A stretch of 64,000 nucleotides of DNA from Fragilaria crotonensis (lineage: Eukaryota; Bacillariophyta; Fragilariophyceae; Fragilariales; Fragilariaceae), in assembly GCA_022925895.1 (NCBI GenBank), contig JAKSYS010000017.1:1-64000 (forward strand). Reading direction: 5' to 3'. The position numbers and the translations under genes are program-made. This document shows, piece by piece, positions 12,847 to 26,100 of this stretch. Below the pieces are notes generated by a model. That model was not told the DNA's origin. It did no database searches and saw only the letters and a program-made list of their open reading frames with translations. How positions within the stretch are numbered: the stretch's first letter is position 1; every line of letters starts with the position of its first letter.

Positions 12847-13444
12847 TTTGGTTTGTGCGTGTGTGTGTGTGTGTCTGTTACGGAGTATGACCACTCTGGG
12901 GTACTGTTGTACTGTTACGTGGATTACATGTACTACAGGTCTACAGTACATAAATCGACGGTAATTTATGTTGAAACGACAGTGTCCTACATTACTGTAG
13001 TACCGTACTGTAGGAATTCAAAGCTACTGGACGGAATAGTCATCGAATTTGCTGTAAACAGGTTGTTTCACAAATGCTACTGTAAACACCAGTATGTATC
13101 ATACGATCATACGCCTCCGATCAGTTGAGAACACAGTATGTACCCCCAGTGTTGTGCTCACATGCCCCAATATTGCTGTTCATCGCACGGTATGTTTTAC
13201 AGTAGCATTTGTCATGCAACCTGTTCACCACGAATTCAATGACTATTCCATCTTCCATCCAGTACCTTTGAATTCATACAGTACAGTACTACAGTAATGT
13301 AAGACACTGTCGTTTCAACATAAATTACCGTCGATTTATGTACTGTAGACATGTAGTACATGTAATCCACGTAACAGTACAACAGTACCCCAAAGTGGTC
13401 ATACTCCGTAACAGACACACACACACACACACGCACAAACCAAA
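12847..13444. mobile_element. Fold-back element with ~240 bp inverted arms
   Basis: The left arm (about 12,847-13,086) begins TTTGGTTTGTGCG followed by a GT run. The right arm (about 13,192-13,444) ends with its complement, an AC run followed by CGCACAAACCAAA. The arms match through most of their length with small differences, leaving a loop of roughly 100 bp. No transposase is present. The structure fits a MITE or fold-back element and would make a long hairpin RNA if transcribed. I see no clear target duplication. Confidence 0.8.
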
Positions 13445-13519
13445 TTTAAAAAGGAGTAGGATAACCATAGCCTTCTTTCACTTGCGGTCGGTCAACCGGT
13501 ACTGCAATGGTCATACCCA

Positions 13520-13855
13520 GGCATGGCAAAAATAGGCGGGCGCCTGCCGCTACGGGCCTACCCGCCTAAAATCGAACTTGGCATGCCGCCTAAAGTTAAC
13601 CTAAATATAGGTATACGTGCCAGATAATCCGGAATACAGCAGACTCGGGTCAGATATGCATACGTGTCGTCGCGTACTATGCTGGGCCTATCGGCATGCT
13701 ACTACTCGCTACTGGCACGACTTGCACTACTGGTACTGTACCGTACCCCTAACCCCTAACCCCACCGCCTATACATGAAGTCGGCATGCCGCCTAAATTT
13801 ACCATTTTTAGCCGGGTGTAGGCGCGCCGGCCGGATCGCCTATTTTTGCCATGCC
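13520..13855. mobile_element. MITE with 19-bp terminal inverted repeats
   Basis: The left end GGCATGGCAAAAATAGGCG is mirrored at the right end by its complement, CGCCTATTTTTGCCATGCC. A second inner motif, GGCATGCCGCCTAAA, occurs near both ends. Length is about 336 bp with no coding capacity. A matching target duplication is not obvious, so the family is unassigned. Confidence 0.7.
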
Positions 13856-13863
13856 CACTAGTA

Positions 13864-14347
13864 GAGACCATTCGGGGATTAATTCGATGTGTCGATCAAG
13901 CCGGCCTAGCGTTATCTGGCCGTTTCACTCTGGCATTTTGTAAGATGACATTTTCATTCTTGACACAGGAGTAGATAACGGTCAAGTCCAATTTTCAAAT
14001 CCACATAACTTGACGAATTCTTGCAACAACGATACAATCATGCACTATGTTCTTCCATGGGTGGCAATGAATGACATAGTGCACGCTTTTATCGTTAATC
14101 TCATTTTTGACGAAATTCTCACTGACAGCCTTGACCTCGAACCGACAGGAAAATTCCAATCGTGATTTTTTGAGAATCATGAATACTTAACCAATCTTTT
14201 TCAACACTTAGCCAATTTTTTTCAATATTATATCTACATTTCTAAAGTATTAAGATAAAGAATATGCGTTATTCTTTGCATTGGCAGGCGTGAAAATATG
14301 ACTCATAACCAAAAATTGACACACCGATTTAATCCCCGAATGGTCTC
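13864..14347. mobile_element. TA-flanked MITE, GAGACCATTCGGG family
   Basis: The terminal inverted repeat GAGACCATTCGGGGATTAA, extending with a few mismatches to about 32 bp, is present at both ends. The dinucleotide TA lies on each side (13,862-13,863 and 14,348-14,349). Length is 484 bp with no gene. The TA duplication suggests mobilisation by a Tc1/mariner-like or other TA-targeting transposase. A second family member lies at 62,463-62,782. Confidence 0.8.
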
Positions 14348-14536
14348 TAGTCGGTCATACCGGTTAAAAACGGTGCATAAACTGTCGCGTGAGTACAGAG
14401 AGTGCTGGATGATTTGGTACTGTACCCCTGTAAAGTACTATCAAAGAGGTATGCATAACTTTGGTCGTAAGAATCAACATATGACATGATGACAACAAAT
14501 TCTTGCGCTGCAATTTATACATGTGCAAGTATATTA

Positions 14537-15084
14537 CTATCGCCTGGGATGCCTTCATGACTAGTGCTCGTTGCTCTACGGCCCTCGCTCATTCCACCAC
14601 TCGGTCAAAACTAGTCCACAACTGGTTAAACCTGGGATCTCAAAGGGCGAAATTTGGGAGTGGAGGTACTACCTCCGAGATTGAACGCCGATGTCCATAC
14701 TGCAACAAAGCTGAGGACTTTACCCATCTGCTGACCTGTGACGATCCGCGTGCCCTCAAAGTTCGGTATGAAGCAATGGTCCCTTTGCGAAAAGCACTAT
14801 GTGCGTCTGGCCAAGGTGGCTCCGCACTTCTACGAGCTATCCAAGCATGGACACTCACTCCTCTTGCTCACATCACTTTATCAGCTGGTGACAATATTTT
14901 AAATCTTCACGGCTCAGTGGTTATGGCGCTGGAAAGCCAACAGCATATTGGTTGGGTCCATTTCTTTCGTGGCTTTGTCAGTCTGCACTGGGGCCATGTT
15001 CATCCAGCAACAGATACAACACTGCACGCAGACCGGTGCGTACAGTCGGAGAAGACATTAACCACAATGATCACTGCTGTTCAA
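14537..15084 (+). mobile_element. LINE-C, left part (C-terminal pol fragment)
   Basis: This is the start of a 5'-truncated LINE. The flank ATGTGCAAGTATATTA at 14,521-14,536 is repeated at 37,894-37,909 as a 16-bp target duplication. The open frame (14,503-15,093 including flank) encodes the region after RNase H, with a Cys/His motif, CPYCNKAEDFTHLLTC, near 14,695. The coding frame breaks off at 15,084, where LINE-B is inserted, and resumes at 37,236. Confidence 0.8.
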
Positions 15085-16919
15085 TATATATAACCTAATT
15101 ATAGGGTTAACACCGTCACAGTCCTTTTGTCAAAAACTACGTGTGTACCCCGGTACGGCGAACCTTTACAGATCCGCGGAACCTAATAATGTTCAATCGT
15201 GTCTTCACGTCTGTCGAAAAAACTCAATGTCTCCAAGAGTCGTCATCACTGGTGTCAGAAAAAATCTGTCATCCTCGTTTGGGTAGTGCCATCTAATTCA
15301 AATTGGGCTCTCGCCTTTCTCATGTAATGCAACCAGCGTCGTCGCGAAGAGCTCGCGTTCACAATGTCACCAAGTGGTCGTTCGCAGAAATGTCTATCGG
15401 CCGCGTTGACCATGTGAGCTTGTTCATGGAGTCTCCTCTAAGTCAGGGTTCCGGAGTTGCTTGCATACTACGGACGTCGTTGAATGTAGGTGGTGGTTCC
15501 GAGCTGCCCACAACTGCGTGCTCAGTGTATGGACGGCCTTAAGCACCTTCCGCATGGTATAACCTCCTCTGGCCTCGTTATATACGCCTGAGTCTCCGTC
15601 CGGTTGCGACGCCAGTTCACTCCAGGCAACCGAGAAAAATCCGCGTGATGCAGCTGCCCACCCGATGCGAGTTTGTTGATGCTGGAGAGCGAGTTCGACA
15701 TATGGAACTTGGTCCTTGGGTACCATGGACATGTCCACTGTCCCTGGCTCCTCGTTGATCCAACACAGGAGCTGACTTTTCAGCGTGCGAGTGGCTGATG
15801 TCGCTCCAATCGCATCCATTGATTTCCGAAAAACTTTGATGGCCTGAATTCTGCCCGGATTCTCCTTGCATTGCAGGACGTGGTCGGATGTTTCGTCAGT
15901 GTGTAGAGAGCATGGGCATAACTTCAGAGATGTGGCTTTAATAGTTGCGACTCGGTTCCGACGATCTCCCGTATGTCGTTGGTCGTACATCAGTTTCGTT
16001 TGTGCCACCTGTTGCGATGGCAGCAGCGATCTGCAAAACTGACCCAGCACCTTAATATCAAGCGTGTTCCACACTTCGTTGGACCACCTATGTTTCGATT
16101 GTAGGTATGCACGGAGATGGTATCCGTTGATGTGGAATCGGATACACGCCTCAACTTGGCCGACCTGTCGAACCCCGTTGATACGCACAGAAACTCTTTC
16201 CTCCGGAACGTGATCCGTCTTTTCCCGCGATTGACCACTTGTCCGGTGATCCCTGAACCATGTCGCCAATTCATCTGCCCGATTATTCCGCTTTACATCG
16301 AGTGAGTGGGAGCCGGTGAGTTCCTTGTCTGATGACCTTTAATCCACTTTTGTGATGATCGTATACCGGACTCTTGCTTCAGACATCGAATCTGCGGCAA
16401 GAAGTCGGCGTTCTCCGGTTGACGTCTGCATGGTTCGTGGACTTTTGTGTGTTTTTCACGTTGGCCAATGCCGCTTTGCTGTCGCAGACCCATCGAAACT
16501 TACACTTATATTTCAATCCCCACTGTCGTACGAACAGTGTAAGTAGGAGCATCGGTGCTGCGAACCCTGCGATCTCGCATCGCGTGGAATTCGCCACGTC
16601 TCGAGGTCCATCTACAGGCCCTGCGCCTTCGAATAGGACAGTGTTATCGCTCGTGCTGATGGTCCACCCAAAAGTCCCCCTGATGTCTTTCAAACCGCCA
16701 TCCGAAGCTATCGTCAATTTACCTTTCGATCGGCTGGCGTTCCACACAGCCGAATCGTCCACTCGCTGACTAATATGAGTCAATAAGCGCCGTTGACCGT
16801 GCGGAAGATGGTTGATCATGTCCGCTAAGGCTAGATCTCGACTTCCTTCGATTGGTACTGAAGGCGACTTTAGCCGCGCTTTTACCTCTCGCAAACTGTC
16901 ACTTGGTACACGTTTCCAG
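15085..16919 (-). mobile_element. LINE-B, 3' part: RNase H and C-terminal domain
   Basis: Minus-strand LINE inserted in LINE-C, with target duplication AATGATCACTGCTGTTCAA at 15,066-15,084 and 37,217-37,235. The RNase H domain is read near 16,740-16,400 (IASDGGLK, then TFGW and the segment around CDSKAA). A frame change near 16,290 leads into a 281-residue frame ending at 15,424 that holds the motif CPCSLHTDETSDHVLQC. The 3' untranslated region runs to 15,085 and ends in a TA-rich tail. The 5' part of the same element is at 36,796-37,216, because LINE-A was inserted in between. It is 5'-truncated and not autonomous. Confidence 0.85.
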
Positions 16920-18709
16920 TGCGCCGTCCACATACATTGGATCCAACACCCGTCGCATCGATTATATGTTCGGATGTGCGAGAACGATGTCAGCATTGAG
17001 CCGCCAAGGGACCCTATCCTACTTCGAAGGACCTCAATCTGACCACCGTGCCTTGTACAATGATTTGAATTTATCTGAACTTCTAGGAGCAGCGTCCACG
17101 GAACAAGTCTTAGTATCTGCTCCACGTCGATGGTTACGGAGCGGCAACCCTGAATCTGTTGCACTTTACACAACAAAAATGAAAGCCTACTACAGGGATC
17201 ACAATATGGTTGAACGTATCGACAAGCTCTTTCATAACCATAAGGATCTACCTAGTTCCCAGGTACGGAAACTGCTCAACCAGTGGGATTCAGATCAAGG
17301 CCGAGCGATGAGAATGGCGGAGTCGGCACTGTCACAACGTCCGAGACCATACGTGTGGTCTCCGAAGTTGCGGAATGCTGGTGTCGTACTGAGATACTGG
17401 AAGCTGCGACTTAGGGAAATCCATTACTCCGAGGACTACGGCATCACCTTTGAAAGATGGGAGCGTCAAATCCAGCAATATGATCCTTCTTTTGTGCTAC
17501 CTGACAGACACGCGCAACTAGATTTAGCGAGCATTCGTCGTCAACTAAATAGTGCACATAAAGCCCTCAAGAAGCTTCAGAAAAACGCTTCTTCTCATAG
17601 GGTGCACAGCTACGAGGAGTTACTTGACAAATATAATTCGGACACAAATCAGGCTACTCAAAAGGAATCCGAAAGACGAGCTAAAATTGTATCGAGGACA
17701 ATCAAAGGTGAGGAGTGCAAGCAGCTATATACAAAACTTCGGACGATTGTGAAGCCATCGGAATTTTCGTCTATCTCCAAAATCGAAATCCCAAGAGCGA
17801 ATACATCATTATCGACTACTCTTCCGGGTCATGTGCATTCCGTACTTCAAATGGATCCCGAGGCCCTTGTTTGGGACACCATTATTTCACGGGGAGGATA
17901 TCGAGAATCATCTGCTACATTTTAACAGAGAGGCGTTTCGGGCAGCGTCCGCTTCTCCCTGTGGGAGCGGCGTCATTCATGATGCATTATCGTTTACCAG
18001 TTTATCGGACGATGCAGAGGCTTTCCTATACGGCAACACTCCCCCCGCATGGTATGGCGACAATGAGCTTCTTCGAGAGTTTCTCGCTTCTTTTCATATA
18101 CCAGAGACAGTACTGTCGAGCGACCCTATTAATCTGGAGATCACTACGGACGACGTCATCAAAGGTTTTACATCATGGAAAGAAACAACAACGACATCAC
18201 CATCAGGACGACATCTGGGGCATTACAAGGCGTTGTTGCAGGATCCAATACTTTTGAACTGCTTTTGTAAGTTTCTTAACATTGCAATATCGCGGGGCAT
18301 TGCGCCGCAGCGGTGGTGCATGGCGGTTAATGTTATGATCGAGAAGGACCCTGGAAGACCAAGGATAAATCGCCTACGGATTATACACTTGTTTGAGGCA
18401 GACTACAATCTTTTCCTTAAGATTATGTGGGGCTCGCGTTTGGTCCAACAATCGGTGGCTCTCAATCTCCCTGAACGATGGACAGCATGGATCAGTTCCG
18501 GGAAGAAAAACCATGGATCCTGTGATGTTAAATCAGCTCACAACGGATCTTTGTCGTGCACTCAAGGTAAATTACGCACGTTTTGACAACGATGCTTCAG
18601 CTTGCTTCGACCGTATTATCGTTGCCTTAGGTATGCTTGCGGCACGGCGCTGCGGTATGCCGGTTGAAGCAGTCCGCACGCATGCACAGGCCCTGGAACT
18701 GATGCGATA
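16920..18709 (+). mobile_element. LINE-A, left part: end of endonuclease and start of reverse transcriptase
   Basis: Plus-strand LINE inserted in LINE-B, with 16-bp target duplication TGGTACACGTTTCCAG at 16,904-16,919 and 36,780-36,795. It is truncated inside the endonuclease domain, and the remaining end shows RIDYMFGC and QSDHRALYNDL. A linker and the RT fingers follow in two frames (16,852-17,925 and 17,831-18,586), with the segment around GRHLGHYKALL, RIIHLFEADYNLFL, and then FDNDASACFDRIIV. The reading breaks at 18,709, where the Plavaka-like transposon is inserted. It continues at 33,574 in exact register with the homologous LINE-D protein. Confidence 0.85.
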
Positions 18710-19245
18710 GTCATCAGAAGGTGCAGAATGTTAACTATGTCATTATATGTTAACTTTTTTGTGATATGTGATACATAAATTGTCTTTAGTCGCAATTATC
18801 TTGTTACAATTGAATGCATTTTTGCTTAGAAGTTATTATATTAGTTTGTTCTTACAGTATATACTTGAAAGTAATAATATTGATTGTTACGTTAACAAAA
18901 TATCAAATTAAAGCATTGTAAGACATAATATGTTTGGTTATTATGCGTCACATGCAAATAAAGTGGTTAAAAATTCATCATATACATTCTGATCTTACCA
19001 TCATGGTTTATTGAATGACCTACGCTTATCACGCACTCCTTTTTTCAATTGAACGGTATGTATCTTACATCCCACATTTTTGTTATTGGATCGGAGAAGG
19101 GGATTACGAACGAACCATTTCTGGCTTCATTGGAAATAATCATTGTACACCAATCATTTCACGCCAATTTTGTTGATCACAATAAAACATTTGTGTTCTG
19201 TTCTCATTACTCTGCGCGTTAACCAAATCATCAGCAGGGATCAGC
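18710..19245. other. Left subterminal region of the transposon
   Basis: AT-rich non-coding DNA with repeated GTTAAC words (for example near 18,732 and 18,751). By analogy with other DNA transposons this would hold transposase binding sites and the promoter of the transposase gene, which is an inference. Confidence 0.45.
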
Positions 19246-22200
19246 ATGTCAGTGTCAACTAATGCTTGTGCCGTTTGTGGAAAGAGTTTCAAGAGGCTTC
19301 AGTCCCACCTCGCTCAAAATTTGGCATGTAAATCATTCTACATGTCACGTGTCAATGCAGCAGCTGCAACAGTGGCACCCACCATCCCAAACGACAGCAT
19401 TGAAAACACAACTAATGCGTCGCAAGGCGGAAATGGTACCACTTTCCCGAATTCGAGGACTTCACTCCGTGGGAGTGGTGCATCTGTAAGAGGAGAGGCG
19501 GGGGATCCTCTGCATCACGACGTCAACGATTTGAACGCAGTTGACGATGACAACTTTGTGATGTTTGACGACAACGATGATGGCGACGCTGGCAATCAGG
19601 ATGCTTTCGAAAAAACTGAAGAAGAGGACGAGGAGGGTCCTGATCTTGGTGTGTTGGATTTGTGTTTGGAACTGTTCAAGCTGCGAGCGAACCCACTAGG
19701 TCTCGCGCGATTTTCCCAGGAGGAGAAGGTCCTAATTGAGTTATTGGATCTCCTTAGAAAGCTGCACTGTCCTCTCAAAGCATTTACCGTCATACTGAAG
19801 TGGGCTGCCAAATCAAATGCAAGTGGTCATGTGTTCCGCGAGGGTGTTCAACCAACTCGTGAGAAGGTAATTGCCAAGTTGTACCAAAGGTATAACATGA
19901 ATGGACTGATCCCCAAGGAGAAGAAATTGTATCTCCCTTACACGCAGAGGATAGTGTCCATGGTTTTTTTTGATGCCCGCGAGGTGTTCGCGTCGCTTCT
20001 CTCATGCCCCACACTTAATCAGGACACAAATTATTTTTTTGATGAAGCAAAGGATCCGTTTGTTGCACCACAAGCATCCTCCGATGTTGGTGACATACAC
20101 ACAGGTCGTTGTTATAGAAAGACGTATGATGCCCTGATAAAGAAGCCCGGTGTTGACATGCTCCTACCTTGTGTCATGGCGATGGACAAGACCCACATCG
20201 ACATGGCCGGACGGCTCCAGATGGAGCCCATAACAGTCTCGCACGGCCTTTTGAACCACATTACGCGCCGCCTCCCAAGCGCCATGCGCATCCTTGGATA
20301 CATCAATCACAGCACCCCCGCCAACCTCCCATCGGATGCCGAAATTGATCCCAAGTTCAATGCACCCGCAGACTTGCCAAAGGTGTGTACTGTGTCAACA
20401 ACCCAATTCGGTGCCCCGATGAAAATATCAGTTGGGCGACTTTACTCCTCAACGAGATGCACATGCAGATCCAGTTTATTCTCGAAGAGTCTGGTTTTTT
20501 GCAGTTACAAAAGCACGGCTTCCGATGGAATCTGCAGTACAATGGAACAATGCACCCCGTCGTGTTCCACCCGTATGTCCCGTTCATCATTGGTGACACA
20601 GAGGGTCACGACCGCCTATGTGGGCACTACACCGCCCGATTTTCACAGATCAAACAACTTTGTCGCATTTGTGAGTGCCCTACATACTTGACTGGTTACT
20701 CGAAGTCTAAGTTTCCCCATCGCCTTCCCAGAAAAATGGACACCCTTGTACGCAAGGGTTTGACCAATGAGCTCCAATTGCTGTCGCAGACCTACCTTAA
20801 AAACGGCTTTGCCGGGGTTCGCTTTGGTCTGCACAATCAGCGGGGCATTTTTGGTGCCTGTCCGGGTGAGATGCTGCACTTGATTTCTCTTGGTTGGTTC
20901 AAATACTGCCTGCAGGCTTTCTCCACCCAAGCCGGTCCCAAGTCCAATGCATTGAAGGAGTACGATCAACTGTGTGCAAAATTGGGCCGCAAACTGTCAA
21001 GACAGAGTGACCGCGATGTCCCGCGAACCAACTTTCCCAAGGGATTCTCATCAGGAACCAATCTGATGGGACACGAGATGGCGGGTTGCCTTTTGGTGAA
21101 GTTATTTGCGTTGCACACCACCTGCTTCCGCGCTATCTTCGATGTCGGGAAGAAGGAACCGAGACTTGGGGTTCCCGACCAAAGGCTTCGTTATGAAAAC
21201 CATGTCACCGATTGGATTGACATCGTGACCGCTCTTCTAGTGTGGCACCAATGGATGAAGCAACCGTCCATTCCAAAGAAAATGGTGAAGCGTTCACACG
21301 TGGCAGTTCAGTGGCTGATGCGTGTTGTTGCTGAAGTGGCACCTCGCCCAGGAGCAATGGGAAACAACACGATCAAGACACATTTGGTCCTGCACCTGTG
21401 CGAGGACATTCTTGACCACGGTGTCCCAGAGAATGTAAACAGTTCGTACGCGGAGTCAGCCCACATTCCACTTGCAAAGGTAACATCACGGAACACCCAG
21501 AAACGAGCCGTTTCATTCACCAAGCAAGCTGCCCATCGTTATGTTGAGAACCTTGTTGTATCACTTGCTTCCGCGGACATGGACACTGACTAAAAAAGCG
21601 ATGCCTGCAACAGAGCTGGTCAACCCAATGCATTACTTGTCGACGGCAAGGGTGGCCGACATTTCAACCTTTCATGGAAGACTGGTGATGAATTTTCAGT
21701 GTGCCGCTGGACTCACCCGTCTCGGTGATAACATGGAGACAGCCCACCTTTCAACTCGAGTGATGGAGTTCCTGAGTCAACACTGCCTGCCCAAGGTGCC
21801 ACAGCACTCGCTTCCATGCTTCACATTGTTTACGGACCGCAAGGGCAACAAGTACCGGGCTCACCCCTGTTACGATGGCAAAGCCTGGAACGACAGCGCG
21901 ATGATCAAGTGGGAAGGATACCCTCGCAATTATCCAGCGTTCATCCACACCTTTGTCGATCTTCGCGGGCTTCCAAATGGAGAGCGCATTAACATCAAAG
22001 CAAATGGGCAGAAAAATTTGGAAGCCGGATTGTACGCTGTCGCCCATTCGTTTGATCCAGTTTCCATCGGTGACCTTGACACTCCAAACACTCTCATAGG
22101 GCGCTACACCCCACATTTCCACTCACCCAACGAGAGACATCCGACCTTGTTCCTGGTGGACGTCAAGTCAATCTTATCTCCAGTGCTTGGCATCGAAGAC

Positions 22201-22614
22201 GTCCCCCCATTCGGAGTAGAGAAAGCGCCGAGGCGCAAGCGGTGTCACCTGTTTTTGATCCGTCGGAAGGCGGAGTGGCCCCAAGCGTGGGATTCTCTCA
22301 TCAATAAGTGTCATCACGATTTGGAACACGACGTGGACGATGACACTTGGTTTGAAGAGGAGTATGAGAAAGAATTTGTCAGCCGCCTGCCAAGCGGCCG
22401 GGAGGTGCATAGGGTCAAGACTTCCGAAGAGTTTGGAGCCGAGGTTGCTGCAAAGAAGGCCGAAAAGGTTGCCGCCAAGAAGAAGAGGGAGGACACCGCC
22501 ACAGAGAAAGCGGCTGCAAAGGCTGCGAAGGCTGTGAAGGCCACCGCCACACAACAGTCCATAGGGAACTTGAAACGCAAAAGGGAAGCTCCCGTGAAGA
22601 CAAACAAGGGGTAG
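19246..22614 (+). CDS. Plavaka-type D-D-E transposase (with intron; reading split)
   Basis: It cuts and rejoins DNA at the transposon ends. The N-terminus has a zinc-finger-like motif, CAVCGKSFKRLQSHLAQNLAC, typical of Plavaka proteins, and then an acidic linker. The catalytic core shows AMDKTHID near 20,180 (first Asp), IIGDTEGHD near 20,590 (second Asp) and YAESAHIPLAK near 21,460 (Glu), all in the order and context known for Plavaka. The C-terminal part (21,541-22,614) ends in a Lys/Ala-rich basic tail. A likely intron of 74 or 86 bp begins GTGTGT at 20,383 and ends at 20,456 or 20,468. Either choice joins the first two frames in phase. A further frame change near 21,590-21,720 lacks an obvious intron, so this copy may be inactive. 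A KDZ-type assignment is less likely. Confidence 0.7.
20383..20468 (+). other. Candidate intron in the transposase gene
   Basis: The donor GTGTGT follows the codon AAG. Two acceptors, ACGAG at 20,456 and TGCAG at 20,468, both restore the downstream frame in phase 0. The implied length of 74 or 86 bp fits diatom introns. Confidence 0.5.
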
Positions 22615-22745
22615 CTAGGCAGTCCTTAGGGTGCCATCGATGAGAGTACCAGTAGAAGGAATAGTTTCAGTATTCAAATCGAACATGTTGTTTATTTTTT
22701 TTGTTTCCTTGGTATCCTGTACCTTCCACCAACCTCCAGGTCAGT
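22615..22745. other. Spacer between transposase gene and Gypsy insertion
   Basis: Short non-coding stretch after the transposase stop. It ends with TCAGT, the left copy of the Gypsy target duplication. Confidence 0.6.
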
Positions 22746-23129
22746 TGCCCTACGCGCGAAGTAATCAGTTTTATTTTGGAGGCTAATTTGTAGCTAGTTT
22801 TAAAGGATTAATAGTTGCACCTTATTAAAAGTTATGAGACTAGTTTTTAAAACAAGAGAGCAGTCCCATCCTTGGTGGGATTGGACTGTTCTCTTTCATT
22901 CATCTAGGAGACTCAGTGAGTCTCCAAGAGATGTCAGACAGTTCTCATTCTACTGTTGTACGGTTGTACTGTTGTACAGGATCAGTGTTCTATTGTTGCA
23001 CTGTACTATGGTATTACTAGTCTACCGGTATATCCAAGTACTATACATGGCCATTGTATTGTAGTACTGGATACTAGTAATATAGTATACTGTATCGCAC
23101 TACGCTAAGGGCACGTGCGGTGTACTGCA
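22746..23129 (-). repeat. Gypsy LTR (3' LTR in element orientation)
   Basis: 384 bp, apparently identical to 27,596-27,979. It starts TGCCCTACG and ends GTACTGCA on the plus strand. Confidence 0.95.
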
Positions 23130-26100
23130 CTCGCTTCCCTAATTGGGCGGTACGCGTTCTTTATATGGTGTTAGTCGACGTATGTTGACACGTTCATTGA
23201 CAATGCCACGTTGAATGCGTACTGTACCATTAGCATAGGTTTCAGTAATCCGATAAGGTCCCGTACGTGGGGCGGATAATTTGGAGATCAGTCCTGGTTT
23301 TCTAGTAGGACTTTTTCGCCAACACGGTACTCGTGTTCAATGCGTTTAGCATTTTCCTTTTATTATTGGCGTTAATAGTATCTTGCTTACGTTGTCTTAT
23401 CCTAGCCCAATCCGTCTTTAATTGGATGGGCAACAACATGTCGCGTCCAAATACTAACTGTCCGGGTGTAGCATCTAATGTAGTATGTACTGTACTACGT
23501 ATTGCCCACGCAGCTGCACTTAGGAACGGTCCCCAAGGGTCATTCGCATCGAGTTCTTTTTTGTTCGAGTTCGAATGTCCGAAGTGCATTACCCAGTACT
23601 TGATGTACTCGTTCTACAATACCGTTTGATTGTGGGTTGTAACTGGATGACGGTTTTTCTTTCATACCATAATTCTCGCACATTTGTTTGAATTGTGCTT
23701 TGAATTCGGAACCGTTATCATACCCTATATGTTGGGGTCGTGGATATCTCGTCAACCACGTATTATTAAACGCTTCCATAACAGTATGTGCGTTCTTATC
23801 TGGTATTGCTATGACTTCGAACCATCCTGTTACGGGATCAATCATAGTCAACGCACGAAGTGTATGCGTAGACGTTGGAGTACGTACAACGTATGGTCCA
23901 ATCAAGTCTACGTTTACACGAGACCAGGGAAGTTCTTCAGCTTCCTTAGGAGGTAAGTGTCCATACTTCTTCCTTTGTTTCTTAAATAGTTGACACGTAC
24001 GACAACGTCTTACAGAATGTCTCAACGTGACTACGTAATTTTGGCCACGTACATGTTTGTCGTATCGTTGCTTCAGTGCGTGATTCGCCTGGGTGTGCTA
24101 GATACTCATGATACCAAGCCACTACGCGTTGTTGAAGTTGAATAGGAATATATATTTTTCCTTGGTACGTAATGACCTCAACTCCTTCAATTGTTTTGGT
24201 ATTGAAGTTCTGACTTTTTGATTTCGTACTTCTTCGTTTAAGCTCATTATCTAACCGTTGGTATTTAGCGATTAGCATAGGACTTAACGGAAAGTCAGTT
24301 TCTTTAACGTCTGTTTTTGTCATGAAGATGTAAGCCATCGTATCATTTGTAGGCTCTGTTGGTAACTTCTCATTGAAGTTCGCATCTAATCTTGACAAGG
24401 CGTCAGCAATGACGTTCTTTTCTCCTTTTATATGTAGAAAGGTAGGTCCAAACTCTTCTATCAGGAGTCTCCATCGTATTATACGATCAGTGGACATTTT
24501 CTGATATAGGAGATTCTTATGATCGGTATGTACTATCAGTTTTGACCTAATAGTATATTTTGAATTCCTTAAGTGTTTCTACTATGGATAACAGCTCTTG
24601 TTCACCAGTCGTGTAACGTTTTGAGCGCTGTTAAGTTTCCTACTGTAGAAAGCTAACGGACGGTCATTTTGCATTATGACTGCTCCCAGTTGATAATCAC
24701 TGGAGTCCGTATAAATGTGAAAGTCTTTTGAGAAGTCAGGATAAGCCAGTAATGTCTCTCGACTTATTATGGCCTTAATGTCTTCAAATGCTTTCTGTTC
24801 TTTATCGTGCCAAATAAATTTAGCTTTGGCAGAACACAGCGCCGTAAGCGGTGCTAGTATGTGACTTCTACGTCGCCACATGTCACGGTAGTAATTGATC
24901 ATACCTAAGAAACGTCTTAACTGCCGTTTGGTAGTTGGTGGTGTCAGCCGCATAATCGCTTCCACTTTCTTAGGTTGAGGTTGGATACCGCGACGAGTAA
25001 TCCAATATCCTAAGTAATCAAGCTCGGTCACAGCGAACGAGGATTTACGTAGGTTAACGGCAAAGCCAACATCAGTTAGGCGTTGCAACACGAGTTCAAC
25101 ATGCTGAAGATGGTCCTCGTAGGAACCTGCTGTTGTAATCAGTATGTCATCTAAGTACGCACGCACATTAGGCAAATCGCCCATAATGTCATTAATTATG
25201 GCCTGAAAGATGTCAGGACTGCCATTCAAACCCATAGGTAGGCGACAGTAGCGATATTTGCCCCAGGGTACAATCATTGTACATAGATAGCTGGATTCTT
25301 TATCCAGGACAATATGGTAGTAGCCCATACTTAAGTCCAGAGCCGTTGCCCAATTAAACCCTTCAAGTTTCTGAAGAAGGTCTGCAATCTTGGGTAACGG
25401 GTATGGTTTACGTTTTATGTACCTATTAAGTACACGAAAGTCCGTTAGGACTCGAACGTCACCAGTCTTTTAGGCTGTATGAGCGTTGGTGCCGCCCACT
25501 CGAGTCATTGCACTTCGTTAATACTCCTATGTCACATAAACGTTGAATTTCTTTCTTCGTTGTTTCCTCGTAGCATTTTGGTACAGGAACGGACGAGCGT
25601 GATACGGCTTCTCATCCTTACTTAAGGGCCGTAGTTCGAGATGTACAGGCGGTACATTGAGTACGCCCAGTCCTCCACTAAACAACTTCGGATACTTTCG
25701 TAGCGAACGTACGAGTTGTTTTTGTTGATCGTTACTTAGGTGCGTATCCATGTGTGCGTAGTCATCCAGATCTAACGCACTATAGTCTGCATCCAGTATA
25801 CGTTTCTGCCTCGCTTCTGCTTCCTTGAGTACCGTAGGTTCGATACTGTGGTAGTAGATAGCTGTAGCATTCTGTAGATCGGATATTACGTGTTTTTCTT
25901 TCATGGGAATTTCTACACCTTCCCATACTATCCGTTGTGTATTGAAATTAATTTGATACCCAATTCTGATAGTAAATCTGCACCGATGATCATGTCATAC
26001 TGTGCATTCTTGCGCAACGTATGTGTGTCCTCGTGACACACCCATTGTACTATCTTTGACGTACTAAACTCGGGTAATTTGAATTTAATTTCCCGTTGCA

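Noticed and set aside
13742-13762. Telomere-like CCCTAACCCCTAACCCC
   Set aside because: Only about two to three units, internal to a MITE and with irregular spacing, so not a telomere.
22834-23064. Identical 76-residue frames in both Gypsy LTRs (also at 27,684-27,914)
   Set aside because: They lie wholly in the LTRs and duplicate with them, so there is no reason to treat them as genes.
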